Assembly: GCA_045577495.1 (NCBI GenBank)
Contig: JAZNIK010000005.1
Coordinates: 1-59,371 of the forward strand
Reading direction: 5' to 3'
Origin: UMGS1279 sp045577495
Lineage (GTDB): Bacteria; Bacillota; Clostridia; Oscillospirales; Acutalibacteraceae
Length of the DNA stretch: 59,371 nt
This document shows, piece by piece, positions 15,861-24,944 of this stretch. The notes under the pieces are model-generated. The model was not told the origin of the DNA. It worked only from the letters and a program-made list of their open reading frames with translations, and ran no database searches. The translations under genes and the position numbers were made by a program. Every line of letters begins with the position of its first letter. The stretch's first letter is position 1.

Positions 15861-17590
15861 TAAAACAACTCAGCAAATGCATAAGGGAGTATAAATTACC
15901 CTCAATTTTGGCGCCTATTACAATAATGTTAGAGGTTGCTATGGAGGTAATAATTCCTCTTATTATGGCTAAACTTATTGATAACGGTATAAACAAGGGC
16001 AATATGACCTATGTGGCATATTGTTGCGGTATACTTGTTATTTGTTGCGGTCTTTCAATGCTTTTTGGTTCGCTATCGGCAAGGTGGGCGGCAACCGCAT
16101 CGGCAGGCTTTGCAAAAAACGTAAGGCACGATATGTATCACAAAATACAGGATTTTTCCTTTTTGAGTATTGATAAATTTTCAACCTCTAGTTTGGTTAC
16201 ACGCCTTACAACAGATGTGGCAAATCTTCAAAACGCATATCAAATGATTATAAGAATTGCTTTTAGAAGTCCTGCTATTTTTCTGTTTTCCTTAATAGCG
16301 GCGGTTGGAGTTAATCCAAAATTATCGCTTGTTTTTTTAGTTTCAATTCCGATTTTGGCGGTCGGCCTGTTTTTGATTATGAGCAACGCGCACCCCATAT
16401 TCAAGCGAACCTTTAAAACCTACGACAAACTTAATAACGTGGTTCAAGAAAATCTTCACGGAATTAGGGTTGTAAAATCCTATGTTAGAGAGGATTATGA
16501 GAACAAAAAGTTTGAAGATGTATCAGGAACCATTTATAAGGATTTTGTAAAGGCAGAGCGGCTTATTGCAATAAACCATCCGCTTATGCAAATTTGTATG
16601 TATGCATCGATGCTTATTATAGCTTGGTTTGGAGCAAAGCTTATAGTGTCAAACAGTATGACTCAGGGCGAATTGCTTAGTGTTATCACCTATGCAATGC
16701 AGGTGCTTTCCAGCCTTATGATGCTTTCGATGATTTTTGTTATGCTTATAATTTCTCGTGCTGCAGGCGAGCGTGTGTGCGAGGTTCTAAGCGAGGAAAC
16801 CGACCTTAAAAACCCTGAGAATCCAATCCGCACTGTAGCTGATGGTAGCATCTGCTTTAAAGATGTTGATTTTAGTTATGCAAAGGGAGGACATAAGGGT
16901 TCAAAATGCCTTAAGAAAGTAAGTGTCGATATAAAATCGGGCGAAACGGTTGGAATAATCGGTGGTACAGGTAGCGCAAAATCCACCTTTATAAGTATGA
17001 TTCCAAGACTTTATGATGTAGATTCGGGTAGTGTTTCGGTTGGCGGAATAGACGTTAGAGATTATGATATCGAAACACTTAGAAACTCTGTTTCGGTTGT
17101 GTTGCAGAAAAATGTTTTGTTCTCGGGCACTATTAAAGAAAATCTGCGTTGGGGTAATGAAAATGCAACTGATGATGAGTTGGAACACGCTTGTAAACTC
17201 GCTCAGGCAGATGGTTTTATAAAAGAGTTTAAGGATGGATATGACACATTCATTGAGCAGGGTGGTACAAACGTTTCGGGCGGTCAAAAGCAACGCCTTT
17301 GTATTGCAAGAGCTCTGCTTAAAAAGCCTAAAATCCTCATTTTAGACGATTCTACAAGTGCGGTAGATACCAAGACCGACTCTTTAATTCGCACTGCCTT
17401 TGCCGAGGAGATACCAAACACAACAAAAATAATTATTGCTCAGCGTATATCCTCGGTTGAGCAAGCCGATAAAATTATTGTTTTAGAAGATGGCGAGATA
17501 AATGCGGTTGGAACCCACAACGAGTTACTTCAAAATAACGAAATTTATAAAGAGGTTTATTATTCTCAGGTAAAGGGGGCGGTTAAATAA
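15857..17590 (+). CDS. ABC exporter half-transporter with degenerate NBD (permease-ATPase fusion)
   Basis: The protein has 577 aa. Six membrane segments (about residues 15-300) are followed by an ATPase domain with Walker A GGTGSAKST (~368), signature VSGGQKQR (~472) and Walker B ILILDDSTSAVDT (~493). The catalytic Glu after Walker B is Asp, so its own site is non-canonical, as in the BmrC/LmrC side of heterodimeric multidrug exporters. The partner is the next gene. Translation is coupled to marR (ATGA overlap). Confidence 0.9.
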   Translation: MIKQLSKCIREYKLPSILAPITIMLEVAMEVIIPLIMAKLIDNGINKGNMTYVAYCCGILVICCGLSMLFGSLSARWAATASAGFAKNVRHDMYHKIQDFSFLSIDKFSTSSLVTRLTTDVANLQNAYQMIIRIAFRSPAIFLFSLIAAVGVNPKLSLVFLVSIPILAVGLFLIMSNAHPIFKRTFKTYDKLNNVVQENLHGIRVVKSYVREDYENKKFEDVSGTIYKDFVKAERLIAINHPLMQICMYASMLIIAWFGAKLIVSNSMTQGELLSVITYAMQVLSSLMMLSMIFVMLIISRAAGERVCEVLSEETDLKNPENPIRTVADGSICFKDVDFSYAKGGHKGSKCLKKVSVDIKSGETVGIIGGTGSAKSTFISMIPRLYDVDSGSVSVGGIDVRDYDIETLRNSVSVVLQKNVLFSGTIKENLRWGNENATDDELEHACKLAQADGFIKEFKDGYDTFIEQGGTNVSGGQKQRLCIARALLKKPKILILDDSTSAVDTKTDSLIRTAFAEEIPNTTKIIIAQRISSVEQADKIIVLEDGEINAVGTHNELLQNNEIYKEVYYSQVKGAVK

Positions 17591-19545
17591 TGATGCACGG
17601 CAGAGGACCTATGCGAAGGCAGGGTGTAGCACCGGGTAAACCGCCCGTAAAACTGGATAAAAAAACTGCAGGCAGACTTATAAAAATGCTTTTCGAATAT
17701 AAGTTCCGCATTCTAGCAGTTTTAATATGTATTGCTATAAGCGCTATTGTTAATGTTTTGGTTTCTTCCTCTATCGGTACCCTTATTGACGAGTATATAG
17801 CACCTATGATAAAGGTTGTAGACAATGGCGGAGTAGCAGATTTTATACCGCTTTTAAGTTTTATTTTAAAACTAGCCGTTATATGTGTTATTGGTGTTTT
17901 AGCGGCTTATGTTTATCAGTTTATTATGTCAAGCGTATCACAAGGTGTGTTAAAAAATGTTAGAAACAAAATGTTTGGGCATATGCAAACACTGCCTATA
18001 AAATATTTTGATTCACACTCGCACGGCGATTTAATGAGCCATTATACAAACGATGCCGATACATTAAGGCAGATGATTTCGCAAAGTATCCCGCAACTTT
18101 TCAACTCGGTTATTTCGATAACCTCGGTGTTTTTTGCAATGCTTTCAACAAGCCTTTATCTTACCGTATTTGTTTTAATAACGGTTGTTGTTATGATGTG
18201 GGTAGCAGGTAAGATAGGCTCTAAAAGCGGTGAATATTTTGTTAAACAGCAAAAATCCTTAGGCGAGGTAAACGGATATATCGAGGAAATGGTTAATGGC
18301 CAAAAGGTTGTTAAGGTTTTTTGCTATGAAAATAAGGCTAAGCAAAGATTTGATAAACTTAATGAAGAACTGTGTGACAATGCCACAAAAGCAAACAAGT
18401 TTGCAAATGTGCTTGGTCCTATTATGAATAATATGGGGCATTTGCAATATGTTTTTGTTGCGGTGCTTGGTGCATTTTTGGCGATAACAAAATTCGGTTC
18501 AATAAATGGTGTAGAGTTTGGCGGACTTTCGGGTCTAACCCTTGGCGACATAGCGGCATTTTTGCTTTTAAGCCGTAACTTTACTATGCCGATAAACCAG
18601 ATTTCACAACAGATAAACTCGGTTGTTATGGCTTTAGCTGGCGCATCTCGTATATTTGCACTTATGGATGAACAAAGCGAACAGGATAATGGCTACGTTA
18701 TGCTTGTTAACGCAAGGGAAACCGAAAACGGTATAGAAGAATCAGAAGAGAGAACAGGCATATGGGCTTGGAAGCATAAGCACAGTGACGGGAGTGTTAC
18801 CTACACAAAACTTTCGGGTGATGTTAAACTTACCAATGTTGATTTTGGATATACCGAGGGTAAAACCGTTTTAAAGGATATAACGCTGTATGCCGAACCG
18901 GGACAAAAGGTAGCTTTTGTTGGTGCTACGGGTGCAGGAAAAACCACAATAACTAATCTTATAAATCGATTTTATGATATACAAAAGGGCAAAATCCATT
19001 ACGATGGAATTAACATTCAAAAAATCAAAAAACCCGATTTAAGACGTTCGCTTGGCGTGGTTTTGCAGGATGTTAACCTCTTTACAGGAACGGTTATGGA
19101 GAATATAAGATATGGTAAGCTTGATGCAACCGATGAAGAATGCATTGCGGCAGCAAAGTTAGCCAATGCAGATGGATTCATCCGTATGCTCCCTGATGGC
19201 TATGATACTGTTTTGTCGGGTGATGGTTCAGGACTTTCACAAGGTCAAAGGCAGCTTATTTCAATAGCAAGAGCGGCGGTTGCTGACCCACCTGTTATGA
19301 TTTTAGATGAGGCAACCTCAAGCATCGATACCAGAACCGAAGCTATTGTTCAAAAGGGTATGGATAGTTTAATGAAGGGCAGAACAGTTTTTGTTATTGC
19401 TCACAGACTTTCTACCGTTCAAAACTCGGATGTTATAATGGTGCTTGATAAGGGCGAAATCATCGAGCGCGGCAGTCATGAAAAACTAATCGAGCAAAAG
19501 GGCAAGTATTATCAACTCTATACAGGCGCATTTGAACTTGAATAA
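17590..19545 (+). CDS. ABC exporter half-transporter, catalytic partner (permease-ATPase fusion)
   Basis: The protein has 651 aa. The N-terminus is basic and cytoplasmic, followed by six membrane segments and a ~50-residue insertion before the NBD (GIWAWKHKHSDGSVTY region) typical of the BmrD/LmrD side. The NBD has canonical Walker A GATGAGKTT (~445), signature LSQGQRQL (~549) and Walker B ILDEATSSIDT with catalytic Glu (~572). It begins on the last base of the previous gene. The two should form one heterodimeric exporter of lipophilic drugs or peptides. Confidence 0.92.
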   Translation: MMHGRGPMRRQGVAPGKPPVKLDKKTAGRLIKMLFEYKFRILAVLICIAISAIVNVLVSSSIGTLIDEYIAPMIKVVDNGGVADFIPLLSFILKLAVICVIGVLAAYVYQFIMSSVSQGVLKNVRNKMFGHMQTLPIKYFDSHSHGDLMSHYTNDADTLRQMISQSIPQLFNSVISITSVFFAMLSTSLYLTVFVLITVVVMMWVAGKIGSKSGEYFVKQQKSLGEVNGYIEEMVNGQKVVKVFCYENKAKQRFDKLNEELCDNATKANKFANVLGPIMNNMGHLQYVFVAVLGAFLAITKFGSINGVEFGGLSGLTLGDIAAFLLLSRNFTMPINQISQQINSVVMALAGASRIFALMDEQSEQDNGYVMLVNARETENGIEESEERTGIWAWKHKHSDGSVTYTKLSGDVKLTNVDFGYTEGKTVLKDITLYAEPGQKVAFVGATGAGKTTITNLINRFYDIQKGKIHYDGINIQKIKKPDLRRSLGVVLQDVNLFTGTVMENIRYGKLDATDEECIAAAKLANADGFIRMLPDGYDTVLSGDGSGLSQGQRQLISIARAAVADPPVMILDEATSSIDTRTEAIVQKGMDSLMKGRTVFVIAHRLSTVQNSDVIMVLDKGEIIERGSHEKLIEQKGKYYQLYTGAFELE

Positions 19546-19547
19546 TT

Positions 19548-19592
19548 AAAAAAGTAGCGAGACTTCTAATAAGAAAGCCTCGCTACTTTTTT
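19548..19592. terminator. Bidirectional terminator between exporter and nagA
   Basis: An AAAAAGTAGCGAG / CTCGCTACTTTTT stem with flanking A/T runs lies between convergent genes. Confidence 0.85.
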
Positions 19593-20712
19593 ATATCTCT
19601 TTTCCGTTTACAAATACCTTTATAATGTTAAGGTTTTTATCCAAAATTAAAATGTCTGCATCCTTGCCAACCTTTAAACTACCAACTCTGTCATAAATTT
19701 TTGCTGCTACTGCTCCGTTTTTGGTTGCCATCTTAACGGCATTTTCAAGGGGGATTCCAATGGACACAAGATTTTTAACACCGTCAAGCAAAACAGAGGT
19801 TCCACCTGCTATTGTTCCATCATCGGTGTAGGTTTTTTGGTCGGTAACGGTTAAGGTTCTGCCATTAACGGTATATTTACCATCGGGCAGACCTGTTCCA
19901 ACCTCTGAATCGGTTATCATGGTAACCTTATCCGCGCCTTTTATATCTATTAAAAGATTAACAACGTTAGGACATACGTGGAAAAAGTCACAAATCAGTT
20001 CGCAGGTTATATCCTTAATCATCATTCCTGCGCCTACCACACCGGGCTCTCGATGATTGAGGGGTGACATTGCATTAAATGTATGGGTTGTTTGTGATGC
20101 GCCTTGCTCAAAGGCTTTCATTACCTCTTTAAAGGTGGCGTTAGAATGACCAATCGATACAGTAACACCTTTTTGCGTTATATGTTTGATAACTTCTAAT
20201 CCGTTTTCAAGCTCGGGAGCCAATGTAATAATTTTTACCAAGCCTTCTCCCGCATCAAAAAGGCGGTCGAATTCTGCTTTGTCGGGAGTGCGAATATATT
20301 TTGTTAAATGGGCTCCCTTATATTTAAGGGCAAAAAAGGGTCCCTCAAGATGTATGCCCATAAGTTTGGCACCATAATTGTTTTTGCTTTCACAAACAAT
20401 GTTTTTAGTGGATGCCAGCATTTTATCCTCGGTAGAGGCTGAAAGGGCAGGAACTAATGATGTTGTTCCATTTTTTGCTTCAAACTCGCATATCTTTTTT
20501 GCTGTAGTATCATTGAAATCCAAAAAAGTTTCGCCCACAGCACCATGCATATGTGTATCAACAAAACCAGGGATAACATATAGGTCGGTTGCATCAAAAA
20601 TATCATCACCGACAATGTTTTCCTCAATGTTTGTTATTTTATTGCTAAATGAAATATCTTTGCTTTCAAAAACAAAATCATCGTTAAGTAACATACCGTT
20701 TTTAATAATCAT
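19591..20712 (-). CDS. nagA: N-acetylglucosamine-6-phosphate deacetylase
   Basis: The protein has 373 aa. It removes acetate from GlcNAc-6-P in the cytoplasm, feeding amino-sugar catabolism and cell-wall recycling. Amidohydrolase markers are VDTHMHGAVGETFLDF (metal His-x-His region), HLEGPFF (metal Glu), SIGHSNATF, HTFNAMSPLNHREPG and MITDSEVGTGLPDG (catalytic Asp). ATG 20712 has AAGGG 8 nt upstream; a GTG three codons earlier overlaps this ribosome site. No nagB lies adjacent. The start region carries an inverted repeat that may be an operator. Confidence 0.93.
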   Translation of the reverse strand: MIIKNGMLLNDDFVFESKDISFSNKITNIEENIVGDDIFDATDLYVIPGFVDTHMHGAVGETFLDFNDTTAKKICEFEAKNGTTSLVPALSASTEDKMLASTKNIVCESKNNYGAKLMGIHLEGPFFALKYKGAHLTKYIRTPDKAEFDRLFDAGEGLVKIITLAPELENGLEVIKHITQKGVTVSIGHSNATFKEVMKAFEQGASQTTHTFNAMSPLNHREPGVVGAGMMIKDITCELICDFFHVCPNVVNLLIDIKGADKVTMITDSEVGTGLPDGKYTVNGRTLTVTDQKTYTDDGTIAGGTSVLLDGVKNLVSIGIPLENAVKMATKNGAVAAKIYDRVGSLKVGKDADILILDKNLNIIKVFVNGKEI

Positions 20713-20728
20713 TTTTATCACCCTTTAA

Positions 20729-20744
20729 AGTAAAACATTTTACT
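20729..20744. promoter_or_regulatory. Inverted repeat upstream of nagA, operator candidate
   Basis: AGTAAAA-CA-TTTTACT, a 7-bp perfect inverted repeat, lies 17 bp upstream of the nagA ATG. It does not resemble the NagR/YvoA consensus I know. Confidence 0.3.
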
Positions 20745-20824
20745 AACAAAATAATAACATATAACCCTAGCTAAAGTAAAGATTGAATTTTTATAATCTT
20801 ATATTAAAAGGCGCGCCGAATGTT

Positions 20825-20935
20825 CTTACCTCTTACTTTTTACTTATTACTTCAAAAATTACGAGAACTTTTGAGGGAAGAGTGAAGGAGTAATAGGTAA
20901 GAAGTAAAAAATTCCCCGAAACAAGTTCGAAGAAT
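20825..20935. repeat. Degenerate AGTAA-rich inverted repeat and AT hairpin
   Basis: Between nagA and tRNA-Ser, a segment built of TAATA-GTAA-AAGTAA units occurs in both orientations (about 16 of 20 positions match between arms). It is followed by a hairpin, AAAAATTC...GAATTTTT, about 20911-20940. No ORF is present. It could be an old small repeat element; the function is unknown. Confidence 0.35.
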
Positions 20936-20939
20936 TTTT

Positions 20940-21031
20940 TGGCGGAGAGAGGGGGATTCGAACCCCCGAACGGGTATTAGCCGTTACACGATTTCCAGTC
21001 GTGCGCCTTAGACCAGCTCAGCCATCTCTCC
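20940..21031 (-). tRNA. tRNA-Ser (anticodon GGA)
   Basis: The tRNA is 92 nt. The acceptor is GGAGAGA/TCTCTCC with discriminator G and encoded CCA. The D-arm is followed by anticodon stem CACGA/TCGTG around the loop CTGGAAA (anticodon GGA). A long variable arm is typical of class II serine tRNA, and the T-arm is GGGGGTTCGAATCCCCC. Confidence 0.96.
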
Positions 21032-21100
21032 ATCACCTATTAAGTTTGCCCAAAGCATATTTGCAACAAGCACCTTGATATTATACATTTTTAAAAACGA

Positions 21101-21144
21101 AAAATCAAGCCTTTTTTTTTATTTTTTTAAAAAAGGCTTGATTT
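21101..21144. terminator. Bidirectional terminator-like hairpin
   Basis: AAATCAAGCC with T-run and its complement form a stem of about 16 bp. It lies between the 59-aa gene (minus) and tRNA-Ser. Confidence 0.7.
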
Positions 21145-21172
21145 GTATGCTGAGGTGCCATAACGAAGCGTT

Positions 21173-21352
21173 TTACAAATGCTTTCTGTTTTTCCTTTTA
21201 GGAAGTGCCTGAGATATTTTTGGAAAAGGATTTTCGGTATCTGCGGTTGGCTGTATTTGATAGGTTCCATACTTGTTTATAAGGTCAAAGGATGTTTCGG
21301 GTTCGCCATTATAATTGTTTGCCGATATTGTAAGTTTGTCTTTATCTTGCAT
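21173..21352 (-). CDS. Small hypothetical protein, 59 aa
   Basis: ATG 21352 to TAA 21173. The product starts MQDKDKLTISANNYNGEPET, contains FDLINKYGTYQIQPTADTEN and ends PFPKISQALPKRKNRKHL. It is soluble, with a basic C-terminus and no signal peptide or cysteine. The codons are ordinary, and a NKYGTY-IQPTAD-like core looks familiar from clostridial small proteins, but I cannot name a family. Its GGGTGA ribosome site lies in the 3' arm of the gltA terminator, so translation or readthrough may be coupled to that hairpin. Confidence 0.6.
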   Translation of the reverse strand: MQDKDKLTISANNYNGEPETSFDLINKYGTYQIQPTADTENPFPKISQALPKRKNRKHL

Positions 21353-21396
21353 AAAAAATCACCCGATTATATTGTATGTAATCGGGTGATTTTATT
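21353..21396. terminator. Terminator after gltA overlapping the next gene's ribosome site
   Basis: An AAAATCACCCGATTA / TAATCGGGTGATTTT perfect 15-bp stem. On the minus strand its 3' arm supplies the GGGTGA just before ATG 21352. Confidence 0.8.
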
Positions 21397-21428
21397 ACCT
21401 GTTAAATTTTGCAAGGTTTTTGAAAAAA

Positions 21429-22808
21429 TTATCTGTCTTTTAAAGGTTTATAATCAACATGTGGTGAAACACTTATATATGCAGGTCGAATAATTTTGCC
21501 CATATTTATGATTTCTTCAATTCGGTGAGCACTCCAACCCGCAATACGACTAATAGCAAAAATAGGAGTATAAAGCTCAAGCGGAAGGTCAAGCTTATCG
21601 TAAACAAAGCCGCTGTAGAAGTCGATGTTAGCGCTAACACCTTTATAAATATGGCGTTCCTCGCCGATTATTGCAGGTGCAATTCGCTCAACTGTATTAT
21701 AAAGTTTACATTCGTCTTCTCTGCCTTTTTCTGCCGAAAGAATGCCAACAAACTTTTTAAAGATATTGGCTCTTGGGTCGCTAAGGGTGTAAATTGCGTG
21801 ACCCATGCCATAAATAAGACCGGATTTATCAAATGCCTCTTTTCTAAGCAGAAGTTTAAGATAATTTCCAATTTCTTCTTCGTCGTTCCAATCCTTAACC
21901 TTTTCTTTCATATCGTTAAACATTTGAACAACCTTAATGTTAGCACCGCCGTGGCGTGGACCCTTAAGGCTACTAAGCGCCGCCGCCATTGTAGAATAGG
22001 TGTCCGTTCCCGAACTTGTTACAACGTGGGTGGTAAAGGTGGAGTTATTACCACCGCCGTGCTCGGCGTGTAGCACTAAAGCAAGGTCTAATATTCGTGC
22101 CTCTGCCTCGGTGTATTTACTGTCGGGGCGAAGCATATGCAAAATGTTTTCTGCCGTGCTTAAATTGGGGTCTGGATTATGAATAATAAGGCTATTGCCC
22201 AAAAGATAGTGATTATAGGCTTGATAGCTATATACCGAAAGCAGTGGGAAGTTTGCAATCATTTGCAGACTTTGGCGCAAAACGTTTGGAACATCATTTT
22301 CATTTGCGTGATGGTCATAACTGTAAAGAGTTAAAACACTTCTGGCAAGTGAGTTCATCATATCTGCGTTAGGTGCTTTTAAAACAACATCTCTAACAAA
22401 GTTTGTAGGCAGTTTGCGATAAGCCGCTAAAAGCTCGGCGAAATCATCAAGTTGGGATTTTGTTGGCAACTGACCAAAAAGCAAAAGATATGCAGTTTCT
22501 TCAAAGCCAAAACGTTTTTCCTTCATAAAGCCGTTTGTAAGGTCGTGGATATCAACACCGCGGTAAAACAGTTCACCCTCGCAAGGAGTTTTAACACCAT
22601 CAATCGTTTTAAAGGAGTTAATCTCGCTTATTTCGGTAAGACCGGTGATAACGCCCTCACCCTTTTGGTTACGAAGACCTCTATTAACTTGATATTCAGT
22701 ATAAAGCTCGGCGGGGATAGAACTTTTTGAAACGCATAGGTCGGCAAGTTCACGCATTTTCGGTGTTACATCAAACAGGTCTTTATCTTGATATTTCATA
22801 TTTTTCAT
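21429..22808 (-). CDS. gltA: Citrate synthase
   Basis: The protein has 459 aa. It condenses oxaloacetate and acetyl-CoA to citrate. The catalytic triad is visible: His in VLHAEHGGGNNSTF, His in KGPRHGGAN and Asp in ANIDFYSGFVYDKL. There is an N-terminal ~65-residue extension, as in many clostridial citrate synthases. It is monocistronic with its own terminator. In an anaerobe without a full TCA cycle it would serve glutamate synthesis. The exact start (22808 or the Met three codons later) is uncertain. Confidence 0.95.
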   Translation of the reverse strand: MKNMKYQDKDLFDVTPKMRELADLCVSKSSIPAELYTEYQVNRGLRNQKGEGVITGLTEISEINSFKTIDGVKTPCEGELFYRGVDIHDLTNGFMKEKRFGFEETAYLLLFGQLPTKSQLDDFAELLAAYRKLPTNFVRDVVLKAPNADMMNSLARSVLTLYSYDHHANENDVPNVLRQSLQMIANFPLLSVYSYQAYNHYLLGNSLIIHNPDPNLSTAENILHMLRPDSKYTEAEARILDLALVLHAEHGGGNNSTFTTHVVTSSGTDTYSTMAAALSSLKGPRHGGANIKVVQMFNDMKEKVKDWNDEEEIGNYLKLLLRKEAFDKSGLIYGMGHAIYTLSDPRANIFKKFVGILSAEKGREDECKLYNTVERIAPAIIGEERHIYKGVSANIDFYSGFVYDKLDLPLELYTPIFAISRIAGWSAHRIEEIINMGKIIRPAYISVSPHVDYKPLKDR

Positions 22809-22978
22809 CTGCCTTTCGTATCAGAATATACAATACCACATTATAATTATTTTTATAGTATATCACAACTCTTTGTCTTTTTCAATCAAATAATCAAAAA
22901 CTTACAAAAGTTTTAATAATTTATTTAAAATTATAAATATATGTTGAGATTTTTATACAAGGCTACAAAAATATCTTG

Positions 22979-23033
22979 TTCACAATTTGTTTACAATTTT
23001 TTTGTGGTAAAAAAAGTAAGATTTTTGTATAAT
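22979..23033 (+). promoter_or_regulatory. PhoP-box-like direct repeats and promoter of the Na/Pi cotransporter
   Basis: TTCACA (22979-22984) and TTTACA (22990-22995), then TTTGTG (23001-23006), recur every 11 bp, ahead of TATAAT (23028-23033). In Bacillus, PhoP binds TT(A/T/C)ACA repeats spaced 11 bp at about -20 to -60. Position and spacing fit here, and the target gene is a phosphate carrier. Confidence 0.5.
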
Positions 23034-23105
23034 GAGTGTAACATTGGGGGAATAGGGAGATTAAGTTTTTGCCGATGTAATGTAACAAAAAAAGGAGCAA
23101 AAGTA

Positions 23106-24899
23106 ATGAACATTTTTTCACTCTTCACTTTGCTTGGGGGACTTGCGTTTTTTCTTTACGGAATGACGGTTATGTCTAACGGACTTGAAAAAATGGCAGG
23201 AGGTAAACTTGAAAAAACACTCAAGGTAATGACTTCGAATCCTGTAAAAAGTATGGCTTTAGGTGCGGGTATTACCATAGCAATTCAGTCATCTTCTGCT
23301 ATGACGGTTATGCTTGTTGGTTTGGTTAACTCGGGCATTATGGCCCTTGAGCAGACAGTTGGCGTGATTTTTGGTTCTAATATTGGAACCACTCTTACTG
23401 CTTGGATTTTATCCTTAGCAGGTATCGAGGGCGATGGCAACATATTTTTAGAACTTTTAAAGCCAAAAAACTTTTCTCCTGTAGTGGCGCTTATTGGTAT
23501 TGTTTTAATAATGATGGCAAAGAGCGACAGAAAAAAGGATATTGGTACGATTTTAATAGGCTTTTCGGTTTTGATGTTTGGTATGACCCTTATGGGTGAT
23601 GCAGTTGAACCGCTTGGTGCTGAGGAAAACATCGAGTCTTTTAAAGCGTTTATATCTATATTCAATAATCCTTTAGTTGGCGTTGCTGTTGGTGCGATAT
23701 TTACAGGTATTATTCAAAGCTCTGCGGCATCTGTGGGTATTTTGCAAACACTTGCCATACAAACCGGCGCTATAACATACAACATGGTTCTTCCGATAGT
23801 AATGGGTCAAAATATAGGTACTTGCATAACTTCGCTTATATCCAGTATCGGTGTAAACAAAAATGCTAAGCGCGTTGCAATGGTGCACATTCTTTTTAAC
23901 CTTATAGGCACACTTGTTTGTCTTGCAATTTATTATCCTTTATATTTAATATTTGATATTGTTATACTAGATAAGGCGGCAGATGGTGCAGGAATTGCCC
24001 TTTGCCATACTGCATTTAATATATTTACAACTGTATTGTTAGTTCCATTCTCAAAAGTGTTGGTTAAACTTGCAAAACTTCTTGTTCCTGATGCAAAAGA
24101 GGAAGAAAAAACCGCCTTTATCGACGAGAGACTTCTTAACACACCTACCTTTGCTCTTGCAGAATGCGATAACTATACAGTTAAAATGGCTAAAATCGCC
24201 AAAGAAACTTTCATTAACGCTGCTGATCTCGCTAGAAAGGCAGAAAACGGTGAAGGATTTGACGAAAAACTTGCAGAGCAGATTCGTAATGATGAAAAGA
24301 TGCTTGATAAGTATGAAGATAAGCTAGGATCTTTCCTTGTTAAGATTTCGAGCAAAAAACTTTCAGAGGCAGATAGTAAAGAGACTTCAAAATTGCTTCA
24401 TACAATAGGCGACTTTGAGCGCATTGGTGATCACGCAGTTAACCTTTTAGGCGTTGCAAAAGAGATTGCAGATAAGCAAATATCTTTCAGTAAGCAGGCT
24501 AAAGAGGAGTTAAAGATATTATCTACCGCTTTAGAGGAGATTATCACTCTTACAGTTACTGCTTTTGAAGAAAACAACCTTTCGCTTGCAAGGGATATAG
24601 AGCCCTTGGAACAGGTTGTTGATAGACTTACAAGTCAAATTAAGTCTAACCACGTAGATCGCTTACAACGTGGAGATTGCACCATTGAACTAGGTTTTGT
24701 GTTATCTGACCTGCTTAATAATTACGAGCGTGTATCCGACCATTGCTCAAATATCGCTGTTGCTATGATTGAGGTTGCACAAAATAGCTTTGCAACCCAT
24801 AAATATTTAAGAATGGTTAAGACAGACGGAAATTCAGATTTTGGTGAGCGCTATAAAGAATACGAAATGAAGTATCGTATGCCAAGTAGCAAAAAGTAA
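23106..24899 (+). CDS. Na+/phosphate cotransporter with C-terminal PhoU-like domain
   Basis: The protein has 597 aa from ATG 23106 (GGAG upstream; the frame extends further up, but through the promoter). The N-terminal ~310 residues carry two Na/Pi cotransporter repeats, each with the QSSS signature (IAIQSSSAMTVMLVGL and GIIQSSAASVGILQT) and membrane helices. The C-terminal ~200 residues are PhoU-like helical bundles (IGDFERIGDHAVNL; LNNYERVSDHCSNIA). This NptA/YjbB-type fusion imports or exports phosphate with sodium. Confidence 0.93.
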   Translation: MNIFSLFTLLGGLAFFLYGMTVMSNGLEKMAGGKLEKTLKVMTSNPVKSMALGAGITIAIQSSSAMTVMLVGLVNSGIMALEQTVGVIFGSNIGTTLTAWILSLAGIEGDGNIFLELLKPKNFSPVVALIGIVLIMMAKSDRKKDIGTILIGFSVLMFGMTLMGDAVEPLGAEENIESFKAFISIFNNPLVGVAVGAIFTGIIQSSAASVGILQTLAIQTGAITYNMVLPIVMGQNIGTCITSLISSIGVNKNAKRVAMVHILFNLIGTLVCLAIYYPLYLIFDIVILDKAADGAGIALCHTAFNIFTTVLLVPFSKVLVKLAKLLVPDAKEEEKTAFIDERLLNTPTFALAECDNYTVKMAKIAKETFINAADLARKAENGEGFDEKLAEQIRNDEKMLDKYEDKLGSFLVKISSKKLSEADSKETSKLLHTIGDFERIGDHAVNLLGVAKEIADKQISFSKQAKEELKILSTALEEIITLTVTAFEENNLSLARDIEPLEQVVDRLTSQIKSNHVDRLQRGDCTIELGFVLSDLLNNYERVSDHCSNIAVAMIEVAQNSFATHKYLRMVKTDGNSDFGERYKEYEMKYRMPSSKK

Positions 24900-24902
24900 A
24901 AA

Positions 24903-24944
24903 ATTATGACCGATTAAGCAAATCACTTAATCGGTCATTTTTAT
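24903..24944. terminator. Bidirectional terminator
   Basis: An ATGACCGATTAAG / CTTAATCGGTCAT stem with A/T flanks lies between convergent genes. Confidence 0.85.

Noticed and set aside
15857..19545. Frameshifted single ABC exporter
   Set aside because: Both frames are full half-transporters with their own membrane and ATPase domains and a 1-nt junction; this is the normal heterodimer layout.
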